This document shows, in pieces, positions 56,904 through 64,000 of a stretch of 64,000 nt of DNA; positions within the stretch are counted from its first letter, which is position 1; every line of letters begins with the position of its first letter. A model generated the notes under the pieces. It was not told where the DNA came from. It did not search any database and worked only from the letters and a program-made list of their open reading frames with translations. The DNA comes from Variovorax sp. PBS-H4. Its GTDB lineage: Bacteria; Pseudomonadota; Gammaproteobacteria; Burkholderiales; Burkholderiaceae_C. The position numbers were made by a program, and so were the translations under genes. The DNA is taken from the NCBI RefSeq assembly GCF_901827205.1, contig NZ_LR594675.1:4278001-4342000 (forward strand), read 5' to 3'.

Positions 56904-57782
56904 ATGTCCCTCCAGCTCAAGCCCCTGCATCCCCTGTTCGTCGCCGAAGCCAGCGGTATCGACATCGCGCGCCCGCTGTCCGACACCGAGGTTCGCGAGA
57001 TCAACGCAGCGATGAATGAATACGCCGTGCTCGTGTGGCGCGGCCAGCCCTTGACAGGCCAGCAGCAGATCGACTTTGCAAAATCCTTCGGCCCGCTCGA
57101 CCTGGGACTCAAGAAAGTCTTCAACCGGAAGGAACGCCTGGAGGACGAACGCCTGATCGACATTTCCAACGTCGACGCCGAAGGCAACGTCGCACGGCGC
57201 GACTCGCCCAAGAACCTCTCGAACTTCGCCAATCAGCTCTGGCACAGCGACAGCTCCTTCCAGGACCCGCGCGCCGCGTATTCGATGCTGCACGCACTGG
57301 TGTTGCCGAGCTGGGGCGGCAACACCGAATTCGCCGACCTGCGCGCCGCCTACGACGCGCTGCCCGATCGCACGAAGGCCGAGGTGCATGACCTGCGCGC
57401 AGAGCACTACGCGTTGCACACGCGCATCCTGCTGGGCGACGAGGCGTACACCGACGAGCAAAAGAAGGCCATCCCCCCTGCGGTCTGGCCACTGGTGCAG
57501 ACGCACCCGGGCTCGGGCCGCAAGCTGCTCTTCGTCGGCGTGCATGCACGGCAGATCATCGGATGGCCCACAGCCGAGTCGCGCATGTACCTGCAAGACC
57601 TGCTGGAGCATGCGACTCAGCGAGAGTTCGTCTACCGCCACGAATGGCAGGTCAGCGACCTGGTGATGTGGGACAACCGCAGCACCTTGCATCGCGGCCG
57701 CCGCTATGACGTTGCGCAGCGGCGTGAACTGCGCCGCACCACCATCGAAGACGTGCCCGAGGCACGGCTGATGGCAGCTTGA
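56904..57782 (+). CDS. TfdA-like 2-oxoglutarate-dependent dioxygenase
   Basis: 292 residues. The iron facial triad is H114 and D116 in NQLWHSDSSF and H263 in TLHRGRRYD. Numbering and flanking sequence are nearly the same as in TfdA, the 2,4-D dioxygenase of Cupriavidus (His113, Asp115, His262 from memory). The 2-oxoglutarate arginine is in RRELRRTT. Such enzymes hydroxylate and split aryloxyacetate or related ether acids. It lies after a Bug receptor under IclR-type control. Substrate may be aryloxyalkanoate, but cinnamate-like acids or sulfonates are possible for the wider family. Confidence 0.85.
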   Translation: MSLQLKPLHPLFVAEASGIDIARPLSDTEVREINAAMNEYAVLVWRGQPLTGQQQIDFAKSFGPLDLGLKKVFNRKERLEDERLIDISNVDAEGNVARRDSPKNLSNFANQLWHSDSSFQDPRAAYSMLHALVLPSWGGNTEFADLRAAYDALPDRTKAEVHDLRAEHYALHTRILLGDEAYTDEQKKAIPPAVWPLVQTHPGSGRKLLFVGVHARQIIGWPTAESRMYLQDLLEHATQREFVYRHEWQVSDLVMWDNRSTLHRGRRYDVAQRRELRRTTIEDVPEARLMAA

Positions 57783-57783
57783 G

Positions 57784-58773
57784 TCAGGCGACGGCTGCCG
57801 CCGGCTCGTGCGCGATCGCCATGACCTCGTGCGGCGGCAGCGCCTTCAGCCGGTGGTCGCTCCAGACCTGTCGCCAGCGGCGCGCGCCGGGCAGACCGTT
57901 GCGAAGGCCGAGCATGTGGCGCGCGATGTTCGACCAAGGCGTGCCGTGCTCGGCCGCTTCGCGAACCATGTAGTCGCACATCCTGCGCTCCGCTTCCTCG
58001 CGGGTGAGGACGGAGGGCGGCTGGCGATAAAAGACCTCGTCCCATTGCGCGAGCCACCACGGGTTGTGATATGCCTCGCGCCCGATCATCACGCCGTCGA
58101 GCAGGCGCAGATGCGCCAGCATCTGCGCGTTGTCGTTGAAGCCGCCGTTGATCGAGATGGCGAGCTCGGGAAAGTCATGCTTGAGCCGGTGCACGAGTTC
58201 GTAGCGCAGCGGCGGCACCTCGCGGTTCTGCTTGGGCGACAGGCCGTTCAGCCAGGCATTGCGCGCATGGACGATGAAGGTGCGGCAACCTGCTTCGCTC
58301 ACCATGCCGACGAAATCGCGCACGAATTCATAGGACTCGGTCTTGTCGATGCCGATGCGGTGCTTGACGGTGACCGGCACGCTCACGACATCGACCATGG
58401 CCTTCACGCAGTCGTAAACGAGCTGCGGTTCGTTCATCAGGCAGGCACCGAAGGCGCCGCGCTGCACGCGCTCGCTGGGGCACCCGCAGTTGAGGTTGAT
58501 TTCGTCGTAGCCCCACGCCTCGCCGAGCTTCGCGCAATGCGCCAGCTCCGCTGCCTCGCTGCCACCGAGCTGCAGCGCAACCGGATGTTCCTCGGCGTTG
58601 AAGCGCAGATGCCGCGGCACGTCGCCATGGATCAGCGCACCGGTGGTCACCATTTCGGTGTAGAGCAAGGCGCGGCGCGTCAGCAGGCGGTGGAAGTACC
58701 TGCAATGGCGATCGGTCCAGTCCATCATCGGCGCGCACGAAACGCGGCCGGCCCAGGTGTGTTCAGTGTCCAT
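57784..58773 (-). CDS. dusA: tRNA-dihydrouridine synthase A
   Basis: 329 residues from MDTEHTWAGRVSCAPMMDWTDRHCRYFHRLL, the normal family start. FMN-binding APMMDWTD, the catalytic Cys in EINLNCGCPSERV, KHRIGID, FIVHARNAWLNGLSPKQNR, and INGGFND/GVMIGREAYHNPW mark the DusA subgroup. It reduces U20 and U20a in tRNA. It is convergent with the dioxygenase, with stops one base apart. The open frame continues 44 codons upstream without a ribosome site. Confidence 0.95.
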   Translation of the reverse strand: MDTEHTWAGRVSCAPMMDWTDRHCRYFHRLLTRRALLYTEMVTTGALIHGDVPRHLRFNAEEHPVALQLGGSEAAELAHCAKLGEAWGYDEINLNCGCPSERVQRGAFGACLMNEPQLVYDCVKAMVDVVSVPVTVKHRIGIDKTESYEFVRDFVGMVSEAGCRTFIVHARNAWLNGLSPKQNREVPPLRYELVHRLKHDFPELAISINGGFNDNAQMLAHLRLLDGVMIGREAYHNPWWLAQWDEVFYRQPPSVLTREEAERRMCDYMVREAAEHGTPWSNIARHMLGLRNGLPGARRWRQVWSDHRLKALPPHEVMAIAHEPAAAVA

Positions 58774-59322
58774 CGATATCCATGGCCTGCCATGGAGGTC
58801 CTTCAAGCAGGAGCGCATTTTCAAGCGCAAGGCGCGCGCGGCAGGGTCTTCGCATTTTGCCCTTTGCGGCGCACCTCGCGAGCTGCGGCGCCTCAACGCT
58901 CGCACGCACCCCGGCGCAGCACCTGGTGATCGGCTCGATCAGGCGGATGTCGGCCCGCTGGCCGCGATGGTTGTCCTGTCGAAATGGCGGACCTGGACCA
59001 TGGCAATGGGGCGGCGCGCCCCCCTTGCCCCAACGGAGCAAAAAAAAGAGCTCGCCGAAGCGAGCTCAAATGATTGCCTTTGCAGCAATCCCCCAGAGAA
59101 ACCATGGACGTAGTTTGCGCCGATTCCCCCAAGAAGCGCGTGAAGAAATAGACGGATCGCCGGCCAGAAACTGATGCTTTGTGACGGCAATGGCAGATCG
59201 CGTGTCTATTGCGCAGCCCGGCTCCCGCAGCCACGGCTGCGACCCTGCCCGCCGCACGGCGCGGCGGGCAGTTCGCAGGCCCGATGTCCCGGAAATCACA
59301 GGCTTCGCCGCAGCCGCGTAAC
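58774..59322. other. 549-bp gap without a confident gene; possible small transcript
   Basis: Between dusA and lhr no known protein is recognised. The reverse strand has a full rho-independent terminator at 59041-59067, yet no gene runs into it. The segment 59068-59180 is less GC-rich than its surroundings. Perfect hairpins lie at 59226-59241 (CGCAGCC/GGCTGCG) and 59245-59271 (11-bp stem CTGCCCGCCGC). A reverse frame ending at 59066, whose TGA forms part of the terminator stem, could encode up to 77 residues; a structured RNA is the alternative. Confidence 0.35.
59040..59067 (-). terminator. orphan rho-independent terminator, reverse strand
   Basis: On the reverse strand: stem GAGCTCGC, TTCG loop, GCGAGCTC, then a run of eight T. 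Stem and tetraloop are perfect. On the forward strand no T-run follows, so it serves only reverse transcripts. The nearest annotated reverse gene, dusA, begins downstream of it. Confidence 0.8.
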
Positions 59323-63720
<4,398 letters not shown>

Positions 63721-63789
63721 ATCGGGCCTCCTCCGTGGGTCACGCGCATTCTCCGGCTCGAGGGGTCACGGCCCTAGGGCAGAGACAAA

Positions 63790-63804
63790 AACACGCGGCG
63801 TGTT
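63790..63804. promoter_or_regulatory. inverted repeat AACACG-CGG-CGTGTT upstream of response regulator
   Basis: Perfect 6-bp arms with a 3-base centre, 66 bp before the start of the cut-off response regulator. It lies in the 149-bp spacer after lhr and may be an operator; no other signal supports it. Confidence 0.3.
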
Positions 63805-63869
63805 CCTACAACCAGTGCATCAGTGCGCGCCGATGCTCCACCTTCTCGGGCAGTTATGGAGGAATCTTG

Positions 63870-64000
63870 ATGGCAAGCGAACCGGCATGTTCGACCGATG
63901 CATGCTGCAGTTTGCGCGTGCTTGTGGTCGAAGACGACCCCGAGGTTCTGGAAGCGTCTCTTGAAGCACTCGAACTTCTCGGCCACTGGGCGACGGGCGT
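63870..64000 (+). CDS. response regulator, N-terminal fragment
   Basis: 43 full codons before the window ends. GGAGGAA at 63858-63864 precedes the ATG. After a short Cys-rich lead (ACSTDACCSLR) comes a receiver-domain opening, VLVVEDDPEVLEASLEALELLGH, with the acidic pair EDD. The phospho-acceptor and any output domain lie outside the window, so the class cannot be told. Confidence 0.8.
   Translation, partial: MASEPACSTDACCSLRVLVVEDDPEVLEASLEALELLGHWATG

Overview
The window is GC-rich bacterial chromosome (short AT-rich patches occur only between genes) and looks like a betaproteobacterium of the order Burkholderiales, most probably Comamonadaceae and Variovorax-like. This is an inference from the gene content: two orphan Bug/TctC solute receptors, an E3 subunit with its own lipoyl domain, an intracellular PHB depolymerase, an iscR-iscS-iscU-iscA-hscB-hscA-fdx cluster followed by dnaQ, and a GC hairpin spacer of the kind common in that family. 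No insertion sequence, prophage, CRISPR array or replication origin was seen.

Region 1 (1-16.3 kb) is accessory and catabolic. A cut-off isochorismatase-like gene, an aldose sugar dehydrogenase, an NlpC/P60 hydrolase, a Bug receptor and a bicupin lead into a nitrile/amide locus. This holds a CUT2-type ABC transporter (binding protein, one chain fusing ATPase and permease, second permease), an AtzG-like small protein overlapping an amidase-signature hydrolase, an acyl-CoA synthetase, a reverse-strand AraC regulator, iron-type nitrile hydratase alpha and beta, and a CobW/P47K-type activator GTPase. Together they predict import, nitrile to amide, amide to acid, and acid to acyl-CoA. A shared terminator at 16261-16281 closes the region.

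Region 2 (16.3-31.6 kb) is core metabolism: aceE-aceF-lpdA (reverse strand), a divergent PAS sensor kinase with a FixJ-type regulator, folD, an M3 oligopeptidase, a glutaredoxin-like secreted protein, rpiA and pyrD. Region 3 (31.6-44.1 kb) has a YqjD/YqjE-like membrane pair, an L-2-hydroxyglutarate-oxidase-like enzyme, a 47-residue proline-rich ORF, tRNA-Val(CAC), dnaQ, the complete isc operon with a recognisable IscR-type operator, uvrB and an aspartate/aromatic aminotransferase.

Region 4 (44.1-58.8 kb) handles storage polymer and propionyl-CoA: phaZ behind a nested palindrome, an RnfB-like ferredoxin, a LysE exporter, and a five-gene reverse-strand operon (mutase, MeaB chaperone, carboxylase beta, carboxylase alpha, VOC protein) with a divergent GntR regulator. 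Next comes an IclR-controlled Bug receptor with a TfdA-like dioxygenase, then dusA. Region 5 (58.8-64 kb) is a 549-bp gap with an orphan terminator, the large helicase lhr, and the start of a response regulator cut by the window end. Acids or acyl-CoAs from the nitrile locus could drain through the propionyl-CoA operon, but nothing in the sequence proves that link.
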